Position numbers and translations under genes: made by a program. This document shows, one piece after another, positions 34,403 through 44,295 of a stretch of DNA of 64,000 nucleotides (the stretch's first letter is position 1; the number at the start of each line of letters is the position of its first letter). The notes beneath the pieces are model-generated. The model did no database searches. It was not told the DNA's origin and saw nothing but the letters and a program-made list of their open reading frames with translations. The DNA lies in contig NZ_CAJZAG010000005.1 of assembly GCF_914271485.1 (NCBI RefSeq), positions 186,001 to 250,000 on the forward strand, read 5' to 3'. The stretch is from Cupriavidus pampae (GTDB taxonomy: Bacteria > Pseudomonadota > Gammaproteobacteria > Burkholderiales > Burkholderiaceae).

Positions 34403-35830
34403 ATGCAGCCGTATCAAGGCCTTCCCAAACCCCAGCGCACCTGGGCCGTCATTACCGTTTTTTGTGGCCTGATCATGGCCGTGCTCGATGGCTCGATCGC
34501 CAACATCGCGTTGCCATCGATCTCGCGCGAGCTCAATGCGGATCCCGCGAGCACGATCTGGGTCGTCAACGCCTATCAGCTGACCGTGACGGTCTGTCTG
34601 CTGCCGCTGTCATCGCTAGGTGACATCCTCGGGTACAAGCGCGTCTATCGGGCCGGCCTTGCGACGTTCCTGGTCGGTTCGTTGCTGTGCGCGGTCTCCG
34701 TCAATCTGCCGATGCTGGTCGCGGCGCGCGTGCTGCAGGGTATTGGCGGCGCGGGCATCATGAGCGTCAATACCGCGCTGATCCGCTTTATCTACCCGCC
34801 AACCAAGCTCGGCCGCGGCATCGGCCTCAATGCGCTGGTGGTCGGGGCGACCATTGCGATGGGCCCTTCGCTCGGCGCGCTGATTCTGTCGTTCGGCAAC
34901 TGGCCGTGGCTGTTTGCGATCAACGTGCCCGTGGCTATCTTCGCGCTTACGCTCAGCAAGCAGGCGTTGCCGGTCACCCCTGCTCAGCCGCGCGACTTCG
35001 ACTATCCCAGCGCGGTGCTGTCGGCCATCGTCTTCGCCTGCTTCATTCTTGGCGTGGATCACCTCGGACACCCCTCGTTGCGTATCGCGGGCGCGGGCGG
35101 CCTCGTGCTCGCGATCGTGCTCGGTTGGGTGCTGGTGCGACGTCAGCACGGCAAGCTCGCGCCGCTGGTGCCGGTCGATCTTTTCGCGAGCCGCGCGTTC
35201 ACGCTGGCAGTGGGCACCTCGTTCTGCTCGTTTATGACGCAGATGCTCGCGTTCGTGTCGCTGCCGTTCTACTTCGAGTACCAGCTTGGACGCGGTTTGC
35301 AGGAAACCGGCTTGCTGATTACGCCGTGGCCGCTGATGGTCGCGGTAATGGCCGCGGTGTCAGGCCGCTTGTCCGATCGCTACTCCGCGAGCGTGCTGGC
35401 GGGTCTCGGTTTGTTGCTGATGATGGGCGGTCTGCTGAGTCTTGGCTTGATATCGCACGATGCCGGCAATCTCGACATCGCCTGGCGCACCGGGCTGTGC
35501 GGGCTTGGGTTCGGATTGTTCCAGTCACCGAATAATCGCGCGATGATCTCCGCCACACCTCGCGAACGCAGCGGCGGCGCGAGCGGTGCGCAGGCGACCA
35601 CGCGGCTGCTGGGGCAGACCACGGGCACTGCATTTGTCGCGCTGCTGTTCAGCATCGATCGGACGAGTGCCGCGCGCACCGCGCTGTTCGTGGCGGCGGC
35701 CGTAGCCGCGATCGGTGCGGCGATCAGTTTGAGCCGTCTGCGCGATGAACATGGTGGCAATGGCGGCGGCGGTGGCAAGGCTGGCGATGCGCGCGCGAAT
35801 GCCGTCCTGACCGCGGATGCGGACGCCTGA
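34403..35830 (+). CDS. MFS transporter, DHA2 (drug:H+ antiporter, 14-TMS) family
   Basis: This 475-residue exporter has about 14 hydrophobic segments and the DHA2 family motif D1 (LDGSIANIALPSISRELN) with the antiporter motif C region (GVGGA-type replaced by ARVLQGIGGAGIMSVN). It ends in a charged, Gly-rich tail. I chose ATG 34403, because the frame before it is unlike any MFS N-terminus. It probably exports drugs or toxic compounds by proton antiport. It lies 216 bp after the kinase gene and may have its own promoter. The 28-bp-distant isochorismatase-like gene downstream could share a transcript. Confidence 0.9.
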   Translation: MQPYQGLPKPQRTWAVITVFCGLIMAVLDGSIANIALPSISRELNADPASTIWVVNAYQLTVTVCLLPLSSLGDILGYKRVYRAGLATFLVGSLLCAVSVNLPMLVAARVLQGIGGAGIMSVNTALIRFIYPPTKLGRGIGLNALVVGATIAMGPSLGALILSFGNWPWLFAINVPVAIFALTLSKQALPVTPAQPRDFDYPSAVLSAIVFACFILGVDHLGHPSLRIAGAGGLVLAIVLGWVLVRRQHGKLAPLVPVDLFASRAFTLAVGTSFCSFMTQMLAFVSLPFYFEYQLGRGLQETGLLITPWPLMVAVMAAVSGRLSDRYSASVLAGLGLLLMMGGLLSLGLISHDAGNLDIAWRTGLCGLGFGLFQSPNNRAMISATPRERSGGASGAQATTRLLGQTTGTAFVALLFSIDRTSAARTALFVAAAVAAIGAAISLSRLRDEHGGNGGGGGKAGDARANAVLTADADA

Positions 35831-35884
35831 GGGGCTCTGACATCCGCAACAACATGCGTGCTCGCACGCGATGGAGGCCTTTCC

Positions 35885-36463
35885 ATGTTGCAGAAGCTTT
35901 CCCCTCAATCCACGGCGCTGGTGCTGATCGACCTGCAGCAAGGCATTCTCGGGTTCGGCAAGGCGCCGCGTCCGGGCACCGAAGCGCTGGCCACCGCGGC
36001 GACGCTCGCGCGGCGCTTTCGGGAAGTGGGAGCGCCCGTCGTGCTGGTACGGGTGGGCTGGAGCGCCGACTATGGCGATACGCTCAAGCAGCCGGTGGAT
36101 CAGCCCGCGCCCCGCCCGCCCGGAGGACTGCCGGCCGACTGGTGGGAGTTTCCGGAAGCGCTCGAGGCTGCCGAGCGGGACATCCTGATCGTCAAGCGCC
36201 AATGGAACGCTTTTCATGGCACCGAGCTGGATCTGCAGCTGCGCCGTCGCGGCATCGACACCGTTGTGCTGGGTGGTATCTCCACCAATATCGGCGTGGA
36301 ATCGACCGCGCGCGCGGCGTATGAACATGGCTATACGCTCGTGCTGGCCGAGGACGCGATGAGCTGTGCGGCGGTCGAGCATCACGACGCGGCCGTGCGC
36401 TTTGTGTTTCCGCGTATTGGGCTGGTGCGGCAGTCGGCGGAGGTGTTGGCCGCGCTTGGTTGA
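35885..36463 (+). CDS. Isochorismatase-family cysteine hydrolase
   Basis: This 192-residue cysteine hydrolase has the family fold: the Asp in VLIDLQQGIL, the Lys in IVKRQWNAF, and the GGISTNIGVESTARAAYEHGY segment. Here the usual catalytic Cys position (TxxCVxxTA) reads TNIGVESTA, so the nucleophile Cys is replaced by Gly or Ile. The protein may therefore be a nicotinamidase-like member with altered chemistry, or it may bind without hydrolysis. Start ATG 35885 has GGAGG 7 nt upstream. It follows the DHA2 exporter on the same strand. Confidence 0.85.
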   Translation: MLQKLSPQSTALVLIDLQQGILGFGKAPRPGTEALATAATLARRFREVGAPVVLVRVGWSADYGDTLKQPVDQPAPRPPGGLPADWWEFPEALEAAERDILIVKRQWNAFHGTELDLQLRRRGIDTVVLGGISTNIGVESTARAAYEHGYTLVLAEDAMSCAAVEHHDAAVRFVFPRIGLVRQSAEVLAALG

Positions 36464-36609
36464 TATCCGTCAGTAAAACTTGCAGCGGTCGCACGGTAGA
36501 TTTGCATCGCCTGCCCGTCGACTGAGTCATTCAAGGGTCATGGGGCGTGGGTCGCGTTGGCATGGGGATTGCAGTATTTCGATGCGGCATCCCTTTACCG
36601 GCTACCCGA

Positions 36610-37416
36610 ATGGATATGCAAGTACCTGAACTGCTGACGGTCATTTCCCCACATCTCGACGATGCGGTCTTCAGTTGCGGCAGCCTGATTGCCGCCAGCC
36701 GCAACCCTATCGTCGTCACCGTATTCGGCGGCGTGCCGCCCGAAGGCATCGATGCGCCCGACTGGGATCGCGCGGCGGGCTTCAGCACCGGATACGAATC
36801 GGTTCACGCGCGGCGTCGCGAAGATGCGCGCGCGCTGTCGATGCTTGGCGCGGAGCCGGTGTGGCTCGATTTTCTCGATGGCCAGTACGGCAAGCGCTAC
36901 AACCCCGTGGATCTTGCCGTGCGCCTCGCCCGTCTGCTAGCCATGCAGCCACATGCCACCATCGTCGCGCCGCTGGGCCTGTTCCACTCGGACCATGTGT
37001 TGGTGAACGCGGCCTGCATGCTGGTGCGCGAAGCCGCGCATGCGGAGGTGCCGGCCCCCCGGACCTCGGCACGGGCTACCGCGGCGCATGCCGCCACGCC
37101 CACGCCGCATGCGAGCGACGTCGCGACGCCGCAAGCGGTGCCTGCGCCGCCCACGCAGCAATGGCTGTTCTATGAGGACGCTATCTATCGGCGCATGCCG
37201 GGCATGATTCAGAATCGCCTGATGGCCTGGTGGCAGGAAGGGCTGCTGGCGGCGCCCGTGCATCTGCCGATTGCGCCGTTTCAGACGCAGAAGATGCGAG
37301 CCATCGAGGCGTACGAGAGTCAGCTGCCGCTGTTCAATGCCGAACAGTTGTCTGATCTTGGCGGCCCGGAACGTTACTGGTCGCTGGGTCCGCCGCTCGT
37401 TCCGAAGAGTCGCTAG
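36610..37416 (+). CDS. PIG-L/LmbE-family deacetylase
   Basis: This protein of about 268 residues has the PIG-L deacetylase zinc motif VISPHLDDAVFSCG (PHxDD type) near its N-terminus and the later HSDHV segment with the third His ligand. Such enzymes remove acetyl groups from N-acetylglucosamine-containing glycans or small thiols (LmbE, MshB, BshB). An Ala/Pro/Thr-rich linker near residues 140-180 is an insertion compared with typical members. ATG 36610 was chosen; the frame extends to 36547. The substrate is not identifiable from context. Confidence 0.85.
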   Translation: MDMQVPELLTVISPHLDDAVFSCGSLIAASRNPIVVTVFGGVPPEGIDAPDWDRAAGFSTGYESVHARRREDARALSMLGAEPVWLDFLDGQYGKRYNPVDLAVRLARLLAMQPHATIVAPLGLFHSDHVLVNAACMLVREAAHAEVPAPRTSARATAAHAATPTPHASDVATPQAVPAPPTQQWLFYEDAIYRRMPGMIQNRLMAWWQEGLLAAPVHLPIAPFQTQKMRAIEAYESQLPLFNAEQLSDLGGPERYWSLGPPLVPKSR

Positions 37417-37557
37417 CCACACTGCCAGACACCTTTCCGCACGACCGTTCTTTCCTGCGTGCGTAAGGATTCGCGCCCGAGCTTAATTGACGCGGCTTCC
37501 GCGCGTCTTCTATCGTCGTCTCCATACCAGAACTATGACAAAACGACGGAGACAGAC

Positions 37558-38916
37558 GTGCCCACACCACATTTACTATCCATTGCCGTACTCGTGTTGA
37601 TGTTCGTGGTGGCTACGGCCCTGCCCATCAACATGGGAGTTCTCGCGTTTGTCGGGGCGTTTCTGGTTGGCACGTTTGTCGCGGACATGCCGGCCAAGGC
37701 CATTTTCCTGGGCTTTCCGGCAGACCTGTTCCTGACGCTTGCCGGGATCACTTATCTGTTTGCGGTGGCGCAGAAGAACGGCACCATCGACTGGCTCGTG
37801 CGGCTGGCCGTGCGTGCGGTGGGGGGACGGATCGCGGCGATTCCGTGGATCATGTTCGGCATTGCCGCGTTGCTGACTTCGGTCGGCGCGGTAAGTCCCG
37901 CGGCGGTGGCCATCATCGCACCGATTGCGTTGGGCTTTGCCGCGCGGCATGGCATCAACCCGCTGCTGATGGGGCTGATGGTGGTCCACGGCGCACAGGG
38001 TGGTGGTTTCTCGCCGATGAGTATCTATGGCGGCATTACCAACAAGATCGTGCACAAGGCAGGATTGCCGCTCAACGAAATGGCCACCGCGCTTGCCAGC
38101 CTTGGCTTCAACCTAATGGTGGCGGCAGGATTGTTCTGTCTGCTGGGCGGGCTGAAACTCATGCGCAAGCCGCAGCGTGCGGCGCAGCCAGTGGCCGCGA
38201 TGGCCGGGGGCTTTGCCATGCACGAGTCGTTCAGCGCGCGGGCGATGGCGGGTGCGACGATGGTCGCGCCGCTCGAGGACGATGGCTACGATGCCAGCAA
38301 GAAAGCCGGGGAGGATGCGCCGGGTACGTTCTGTCAGTACCTGACGGTGGCCGGGCTGATTGCGCTGGGCGTGCTCACGCTGTATTTCAAGCTCGATATC
38401 GGCTTTGTTGCGCTGACGATTGCCCTGCTGCTGACGTTGACGGCGCCGAATCTGCAGAAAGACGCGCTCAACCAGATTTCCTGGCCCGAGATCATGCTGA
38501 TCGTCGGCGTGAGCACGTTTGTGGGCGTGCTCGACAAGATGGGGACAATTGCTTTTGTCGGTCACAGCGTGGCCGGGCTGACCTCGCCGCTGATTGCCGC
38601 GCTGCTGTTGTGTCTGATCGGTGCGGTAGTTTCCGCGTTTGCTTCGTCGACGGCGGTGCTCGGTTCGTTGATTCCGCTCGCGGTACCGTTCCTGCAGGGT
38701 GGCGACGTCAGCGCCATTGGCTTTATCGCGGCGATGGCGGTGTCCTCGACGATCGTGGACGTGAGCCCGTTCTCCACCAATGGCGCGCTGGTGCTGGCCA
38801 ATGCGCAAGGGGTGGATCGGCAGGCGTTCTTCCGCAGCTTGATGCTGTATGGCGCAGGGGTGACGTTGATCGCGCCGGTGGTGCTGTGGTTCCTGTTTGT
38901 GGTGCTGGCGACCTAG
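37558..38916 (+). CDS. SLC13-type carrier with MatC-like N-terminus (dicarboxylate carrier)
   Basis: This 452-residue carrier has about 11-12 hydrophobic segments and the MatC N-terminal family features (GFPADLFLTLAGITYLFAVAQKNGTIDWLVRLAVRAVGGR). The two re-entrant-loop-like regions TSVGAVSPAAVAIIAPIALGF and SSTIVDVSPFSTNGALVLANAQG mark the ion-transporter superfamily. MatC carriers import malonate or similar dicarboxylates. GTG 37558 with CGGAG upstream was chosen; the longer frame starts in non-membrane DNA. Its stop shares a CTAG tetramer with the convergent metI-like gene. Confidence 0.88.
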   Translation: MPTPHLLSIAVLVLMFVVATALPINMGVLAFVGAFLVGTFVADMPAKAIFLGFPADLFLTLAGITYLFAVAQKNGTIDWLVRLAVRAVGGRIAAIPWIMFGIAALLTSVGAVSPAAVAIIAPIALGFAARHGINPLLMGLMVVHGAQGGGFSPMSIYGGITNKIVHKAGLPLNEMATALASLGFNLMVAAGLFCLLGGLKLMRKPQRAAQPVAAMAGGFAMHESFSARAMAGATMVAPLEDDGYDASKKAGEDAPGTFCQYLTVAGLIALGVLTLYFKLDIGFVALTIALLLTLTAPNLQKDALNQISWPEIMLIVGVSTFVGVLDKMGTIAFVGHSVAGLTSPLIAALLLCLIGAVVSAFASSTAVLGSLIPLAVPFLQGGDVSAIGFIAAMAVSSTIVDVSPFSTNGALVLANAQGVDRQAFFRSLMLYGAGVTLIAPVVLWFLFVVLAT

Positions 38917-39605
38917 GTTGCCTGCCGCGTCTTTAACTTCCGTACGGCGCGGTCACCAATCCATTGGACGCTGGTGACCAGTGCGATCAGGATGGCGATG
39001 ACAATCACCATCACCGTGGTGTCGAAACGCTGGTAGCCGTAGCGGATGGCCAGATCGCCGAGGCCGCCGGCACCTACCGCGCCAGCGATGGCGGAGGCGC
39101 CGATCAGTGAGACCACCGTGATGGTGAAGCCGCCGATGATGCCCGGCAGTGCTTCCGGCAGCAGTACGTGCCATACGATATGGCGACGCTCGCAGCCCAT
39201 CGCCTGGGCGGCTTCGACCAGGCCGCGGTCTACCTCGCGCAGGCTCACTTCGGCGATGCGCGCGAAGAACGGTGTGGCGCTGATCGCGAGCGGCACTACC
39301 GCGGCCCACACACCGATCGTCACGCCGACCACGAGGCGCGTGAACGGCAGCAGCGCCACCAGCAGCACGATAAAGGGCGTGGCGCGAAACCCGTTGATCA
39401 ATGCCCCGAGCACGCGATGGACGCGCGGTGCGGGGCGCATGCCATCGGGGGCGGTAATCACCAGTAGCAAGGCCAGCGGCAATCCCGCCAGCGCCGCGAT
39501 CGCGGCCGAGGCGCCGACCATCGTCAGCGTGTCGAACAGGCCGGTCCAGAGCCGCTCAACGAGAATGGGCGACAGCAGACTGGAAATCGAAAGGTTCGGG
39601 AACAT
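38913..39605 (-). CDS. metI: Methionine-type ABC transporter permease (MetI-like)
   Basis: This 230-residue permease has about five hydrophobic segments and the methionine permease motif [21 protein letters not shown]. The EAA loop ([33 protein letters not shown]) and [21 protein letters not shown] are typical of MetI. It forms the channel for the MetN ATPase, whose gene it overlaps by 50 bp. ATG 39605 lies two codons after a TTG alternative. The neighbouring organosulfur oxidation genes suggest uptake of a sulfur compound rather than methionine alone. Confidence 0.9.
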   Translation of the reverse strand: MFPNLSISSLLSPILVERLWTGLFDTLTMVGASAAIAALAGLPLALLLVITAPDGMRPAPRVHRVLGALINGFRATPFIVLLVALLPFTRLVVGVTIGVWAAVVPLAISATPFFARIAEVSLREVDRGLVEAAQAMGCERRHIVWHVLLPEALPGIIGGFTITVVSLIGASAIAGAVGAGGLGDLAIRYGYQRFDTTVMVIVIAILIALVTSVQWIGDRAVRKLKTRQAT

Positions 39606-40761
39606 AGCCAAGCAGACTCACGTGATGGGCAAGATCGGAGATGGCATCGACGGGGTCGATGCCGGCGCGGTCGGGCACCGACAGCAGCAGCGTGCCCTGC
39701 GCATGACCCTGGATGCGGTCGAGGTTGCCATGCAGCAGCCGGACGCCCTCGCCTAGCGTGGCCGCGATGCGCGACAGATCGGGTGCATCGCCACCGCCCG
39801 TATAGCGCACCTCGAGCACACGATGCCAGCCGCCCGGCGACGCCTCGGCTCGATTCGGGCGAGCGCGCAAACGCTGCGCAAGGTCAGCGGGCAGCCGCGC
39901 ATGCAGCGGTGCCAGCAAAGCCCGCGTGGCATCGTGCCTGGGATTGCCGAACACCCGCCACACCGGCCCGGCCTCGGCCACCTCGCCGCGTTCCAGTACA
40001 AGCACTGTGTCGCAGATCTCGCGGATGACGCGCATCTCGTGCGTGATCAGCACGATCGTAATGCCGAGCTGCACGTTGATGTCGCGCAGCAAGGCGAGGA
40101 TCGACTGCGTGGTTTCGGGATCGAGCGCCGACGTAGCCTCATCGCACAGCAGGATATCCGGCCGATGCACGAGCGCGCGCGCGATGCCGACACGCTGCTT
40201 CTGCCCACCGGAAAGCTGGCCGGGATACGCATCGGCCTTGCCTTCGAGGCCAACCAGCGCCAGCAAATGATTCACGCGCGCGGTCACCCGCTCGCGGGGC
40301 ACGCCTGCCACGCGCAATGGCAGTGCCACGTTGTCTCGCACGGTCTTGGCGGCCAGCAGGTTGAAGTGCTGGAAGATCATGCCGATGCGACGACGCAGCG
40401 CGACCAGTGCGCGCGCGTCGAGCGTCGCAACGTCTACACCATCCACGAGCACATGGCCGCTGCTGGGCGTCTCCAGACCGTTGATCGTACGCAGCAGGCT
40501 CGACTTGCCCGCGCCACTGCGGCCGATGATGCCGAAGATGCCGCCGGTGGGAATCTCGAGATCGATATCGCGCAACGCGTCCACCGGGCCGCTCGCCGCG
40601 CGATAGGTCTTGTTGACGTGCGCGAAGCGAATGGTGCCGGCGTGGCGCGTGGTGGTGGTGGTGGTGGCCGCGGTGCGTGCCGCGCTTTCGGCCGCATCGA
40701 CACCCGTGACACCTGCGCCGCCATCAGCCTGCCTGAAGAACAACGAACTGGTCAGTGCCAT
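39556..40761 (-). CDS. metN: Methionine-type ABC transporter ATP-binding protein (MetN-like)
   Basis: This 401-residue ATPase has a nonconserved Thr-rich N-terminal extension of about 40 residues, then Walker [10 protein letters not shown], signature [15 protein letters not shown], Walker [14 protein letters not shown], and the switch His in ITHEM. The C-terminal part (residues about 300-400) is a NIL-type domain, the regulatory domain of MetN that senses intracellular methionine by trans-inhibition. Its gene starts 24 bp after the metQ-like stop, with a GAGGAGA ribosome site, and overlaps metI by 50 bp. Confidence 0.92.
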   Translation of the reverse strand: MALTSSLFFRQADGGAGVTGVDAAESAARTAATTTTTTRHAGTIRFAHVNKTYRAASGPVDALRDIDLEIPTGGIFGIIGRSGAGKSSLLRTINGLETPSSGHVLVDGVDVATLDARALVALRRRIGMIFQHFNLLAAKTVRDNVALPLRVAGVPRERVTARVNHLLALVGLEGKADAYPGQLSGGQKQRVGIARALVHRPDILLCDEATSALDPETTQSILALLRDINVQLGITIVLITHEMRVIREICDTVLVLERGEVAEAGPVWRVFGNPRHDATRALLAPLHARLPADLAQRLRARPNRAEASPGGWHRVLEVRYTGGGDAPDLSRIAATLGEGVRLLHGNLDRIQGHAQGTLLLSVPDRAGIDPVDAISDLAHHVSLLGYVPEPFDFQSAVAHSR

Positions 40762-40785
40762 GCGATCTCCTCGGTCAATGCCGCA

Positions 40786-41615
40786 TCACTGCTTGAGCCA
40801 CGGCAGGCTGTAGAGCTTGTCGTTGTTGGCGAACGAGGTGGCGAGCTGCTTGCGGACCGCGGGCGACTCCTGATAGATGCGGATAAAGCGCGCCACACGC
40901 GGATCGGTGGCGTTGTTCTCGCGCGTGACGAAGCGAATCGCAAAGTATTCGTCGTCGATGCCCGAGTACAGCAGCCCTGCCCCGGCGACCTGCGGTTTGC
41001 CGGCGTTGACGAAGTGCGCGGGATAGCCCTGCGCAAGATCCACGTCGTCAAGCGCGCGCACGAGCTGCGGCCCTTCGATCTCGGCGAACTTGAGCTTCCT
41101 GGGATTGGCGACGATATCGTTGACGCTGCCCTTGGCGCCCACACCATCGCGCAGCCTGATCAGCCCGGCCTTCTGCAACAGCAGCAGGCCCCGGCCCTGG
41201 TTGACTGGGTCGTTGGCCACCCCCACGCGCGCGCCTTCCTTGAGGTCATCGAAGCGCTTGATGCGCGTCGAGTACAGGCCGATGTTCGGCAGCACGCCAA
41301 GTGCAACGGCGCGGAACTTGTAGCCGCGCTCCTTGATCGCGTTATCGAGGAAGGCCTGATGCTGGAAGTAATTGAGGTCCAGGTCGCCCGAGGCCAGCGC
41401 GACGTTCGGCGTGGTCCAGTCGGTGAACTCGATGACCTTGACGTCGAGGCCCTGCTTGCGGGCCTCGGTGGCGGCCGCTTCGACGGAGTCGGCGAGCGAG
41501 CCGGGGGTGACGCCGATGATCAGCGGTGCCGCTTGCGCCTGCGCGATAAACAGTAGCGACGCGGCAAGCCCGACGATCAGGGAGAGCAGGTAGAGGGGCG
41601 TAGCAGGAAGGACAT
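40786..41615 (-). CDS. metQ: MetQ/NlpA-family substrate-binding protein, apparent 5' frameshift
   Basis: From a conceptual start near 41615 the product would be about 276 residues: a signal-like segment, then the family pattern APLIIGVTPG, VIEFTDWTTPN, LASGDLDLNYFQHQAFLDNAIKERGYKF, GVANDPVNQGRGLLLLQKAGLI, and a C-terminal ANNDKLYSLPWLKQ. It lacks the lipobox Cys. In the correct frame there is no ATG, GTG or TTG between the preceding in-frame stop (41667) and GTG 41295. The ATG at 41615 lies in another frame. One extra base in the G-run at 41595-41598 would join the two into a complete signal peptide. Either the gene is broken, it starts at a rare codon, or the run was misread. Confidence 0.75.
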
Positions 41616-41664
41616 GGGCAGGAGGCGTATTGGAGACGGGATCGGGAACGACGGGAATCAGTTT

Positions 41665-43020
41665 TCAGTAGCGGCGAAACTCTGCTGCAGCATGGCGCGC
41701 GGGCAGGCGGTCGCCTTCGCCGAACAGCTTGTGCCGCAGCGAACCTTCGGCATAGGCTGTTTTGTAGCGCCCGCGGTTCTGCAATTCGGGCACCACGAGG
41801 TCCACAAAGTGCTCGTAGCTTTCGGGAATGACCGTGCGGCTCAGGTTGAAGCCATCGATGCCGGTCTCGTCGATCCATGACTCGAGCGCATCGGCAACCT
41901 GCGACGGGTCGCCGACGATGGCCGGATAGCGTCCGCCGAGTTCGAACAGGTCGAGTAGCTTGCGGCGCGTCCAGCCATGCTGCTCGGCGGTGCGGCGCGC
42001 GGATTCGATCGCGTTGCCGCCGGCATAGTCGATCGGCTCGTCCAGCCCATGTCGCGCGAAGTCGATACCGGTGCTGGCCGCGAAATGCGCGAGCCCGGCC
42101 TCGCGACTCGCATAGTCGCGATACTCGGCATGCAGGGCACGCGCTTCGGCTTCGGTCTTGCCCACAACCACTGCCGCGCCAGCGAAGACCTTGACGTCAT
42201 CGGCGCGCCGGCCGCTGGCGACCAGTTGCTCGCGCAGCGCGGACACGGTCTTGCGCGCGGCCTCCTTGCTCGGTGGCGAGATAAACACGCATTCCGCATG
42301 GCGCGCGGCAAAGCGCTGGCCACGCCCGGAGCTGCCGGCCTGAAACAGGACCGGCGTGCGTTGTGCCGACGGTTCGGCGAGGTGATAGCCCTCGACGTCG
42401 TAGTACTTGCCGTGGTGCGAGACGCGGTGCACGCGGGATGGGTCGGCGAACACGCGCGCGGCCTTGTCGCGGCGCACGGCGTCGTCCTGCCAGCTACCTT
42501 CCCACAGCTTGTACAGCACCTCGAGGTATTCGTCGGCGCGGTCGTAGCGTTCGTCGTGCGCGATCTGTGCGTCGAGACCCATCGCGCGCGCGGCGCTGTC
42601 GAGGTAGCCGGTGACGATGTTCCAGCCGACGCGGCCGCGCGTCAGGTGGTCGAGCGTGGAGAAGCGGCGTGCCAGCAGGTACGGCGCGTCGTAGGTCAGG
42701 TTGACGGTGACGCCGAAGCCGAGGTTCTTCGTGGCGGCGGCCATCGCTGGTACCAGCAACAACGGATCGTTGACCGGCAGCTGAATCGACTCGCGCAGCG
42801 TAACGTCGACGTTGCCGCCGTAGATGTCGTACACGCCGACGATATCGGCGATGAACAGGCCATCGAATAACCCGCGCTCGAGGATGCGCGCCTGATTGAC
42901 CCAGTATTCGAGCGTGTTGTACTCGGTGGAGCGATCGCGCGGGTGCGTCCACAAACCATGGTTGATGTGGCCGACGCAGTTCATGTTGAACGCGTTCAGC
43001 AGAATCTGCTTGCCTGCCAT
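41665..43020 (-). CDS. FMN-dependent monooxygenase, NtaA/SnaA/DszA type (LLM class)
   Basis: This 451-residue bacterial luciferase-like monooxygenase uses reduced FMN from a partner reductase. It begins with MAGKQILLNAFNMNCVGH and continues with TLEYWVNQARILERGLFDGLFIADIVGVYDIYGG, RVGWNIVTGYLDSAARAMG and TPVLFQAGSSGRGQRFAARHAECVFI. These are hallmarks of the NtaA/DszA/SnaA/DmoA group that oxidises nitrilotriacetate, dibenzothiophene sulfone or dimethyl sulfide. Its ATG overlaps the stop of the SfnB-like gene (TGATG). Context with SfnB-like and MetNIQ-like genes supports oxidation of an organosulfur compound during sulfur starvation. Confidence 0.92.
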   Translation of the reverse strand: MAGKQILLNAFNMNCVGHINHGLWTHPRDRSTEYNTLEYWVNQARILERGLFDGLFIADIVGVYDIYGGNVDVTLRESIQLPVNDPLLLVPAMAAATKNLGFGVTVNLTYDAPYLLARRFSTLDHLTRGRVGWNIVTGYLDSAARAMGLDAQIAHDERYDRADEYLEVLYKLWEGSWQDDAVRRDKAARVFADPSRVHRVSHHGKYYDVEGYHLAEPSAQRTPVLFQAGSSGRGQRFAARHAECVFISPPSKEAARKTVSALREQLVASGRRADDVKVFAGAAVVVGKTEAEARALHAEYRDYASREAGLAHFAASTGIDFARHGLDEPIDYAGGNAIESARRTAEQHGWTRRKLLDLFELGGRYPAIVGDPSQVADALESWIDETGIDGFNLSRTVIPESYEHFVDLVVPELQNRGRYKTAYAEGSLRHKLFGEGDRLPARHAAAEFRRY

Positions 43021-44294
43021 CACAGCGCTCCGTGACGGGTCGGCAGCTTGTCGTTCAGATAGTAGTTGCCGATGGCGTGGTACTTCCATCGCACGGGGTC
43101 GTGCAGTGTATGCGTGCGCGCATTGCGCCAGAAGCGGTCGAGGCCGAGGCCGTCGAGTGTGGACGCGGTGCCGCCGAGTTCGAACAGGCGCGTGCCGGCG
43201 AGCAGCGAGGCGTTGGTGGTGGCGGCACGGGCTTCCGCGACGGCAATCGAGGCGGCGGCGACGCTGCGTTCGTCGGGGGCCTGCTGGGCGGCATCGAGAA
43301 AGCGCGAGGAACGGCGCACCAGCGCTTCCGCCGCGCACAGACTGACGCGGACCTCGCCGACGTGGTGGATCGTTAGCGGATCGTCGCTGGCGCGCGTGAC
43401 GCCGGAGTCGATCCACGGGCGGGCGCGGTCGCGGATAAACGGCAGCGTCGCGGCGAAGGCGCCGCGGCCGATGCCGAGGTCGATTGCCGCGTGCAGGATC
43501 TGGGCGAACGGGCCGATGGTCGTCGGGCTTTCAAACGAGGCGAGAAAAGGCAGCACCCATTCCTTCTCCACGCGCACGTTGTCGAAGGCTACGGACCCGC
43601 TGCCGGTGACGCGTTGGCCAAAGCCGTCCCAATCGTCGACGATCGACACGCCTGCGGCTTCGCGCGGCACGATCGCCAGATAGGTGACCTGTTTTTTGAT
43701 CTCCCCCTCGCCTTCTTCCGCGACGACCAACGTCGGGATCCAGTGGGCGAAGACGGCGCCCGTGCAATAGAACTTCTGGCCCGTGACGCGGAAGCCGTCG
43801 CCATCGGGAACCAGACGCGTACGTCGCTTGAAGTCCTTGTGGCCGATCTCGGCCAGCGCATTGCCGAGGCGTTCGCCCGCCAGCACGCGGTCATACAGCC
43901 ATTGCTGCTGAGCCTCGGTGCCGCCCACGCGCAGGACTTCGAGCGCGTAGTAGTGGTTTTGCGGGATCTGGCCGATCGAGCCGTCCGCTGCGGCAAGGAT
44001 GGCGATGACTTCCGCGAGCGTGCCGGTGGACACGCCGGCACCACCGAACTTGCGCGGCACGGTAATGGCGAGCAGGCCGCTGGTGCTTAGCGCGTCGAGC
44101 TCGGCCCACGGCAGCTGGCGTCCGCGGTCGCGTTGCACGGCGTCTTGCGCGAATTGTTCGGCTAGCCGGTGTGCGACAGCAATGGCTTCGGCATCGTCGC
44201 GGATACGGTCTGGCGTGCGCGCGGGTGCGGGGGCCGCCGCGGGCCGGCTGGCGGGATCGTCAGGGCGCGGTGCGGGAGTGGACAGCAGCGTCAT
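43020..44294 (-). CDS. SfnB-type acyl-CoA-dehydrogenase-fold flavoprotein, copy 2
   Basis: This 424-residue flavoprotein has the acyl-CoA dehydrogenase fold but belongs to the sulfur-acquisition SfnB/DszC-like group: LPWAELDALSTSGLLAITVPRKFGGAGVS, IGQIPQNHYYALEVLRVGG, FYCTGAVFAHWIP, and the C-terminal FWRNARTHTLHDPVRWKYHAIGNYYLND motif common to that group. It probably oxidises a sulfone or similar substrate with reduced flavin. It lies 1 nt after the paralogue's stop (TGACATG). A low-complexity Pro/Ala-rich N-terminal segment of about 25 residues differs from the first copy. Confidence 0.9.
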   Translation of the reverse strand: MTLLSTPAPRPDDPASRPAAAPAPARTPDRIRDDAEAIAVAHRLAEQFAQDAVQRDRGRQLPWAELDALSTSGLLAITVPRKFGGAGVSTGTLAEVIAILAAADGSIGQIPQNHYYALEVLRVGGTEAQQQWLYDRVLAGERLGNALAEIGHKDFKRRTRLVPDGDGFRVTGQKFYCTGAVFAHWIPTLVVAEEGEGEIKKQVTYLAIVPREAAGVSIVDDWDGFGQRVTGSGSVAFDNVRVEKEWVLPFLASFESPTTIGPFAQILHAAIDLGIGRGAFAATLPFIRDRARPWIDSGVTRASDDPLTIHHVGEVRVSLCAAEALVRRSSRFLDAAQQAPDERSVAAASIAVAEARAATTNASLLAGTRLFELGGTASTLDGLGLDRFWRNARTHTLHDPVRWKYHAIGNYYLNDKLPTRHGAL

Positions 44295-44295
44295 G

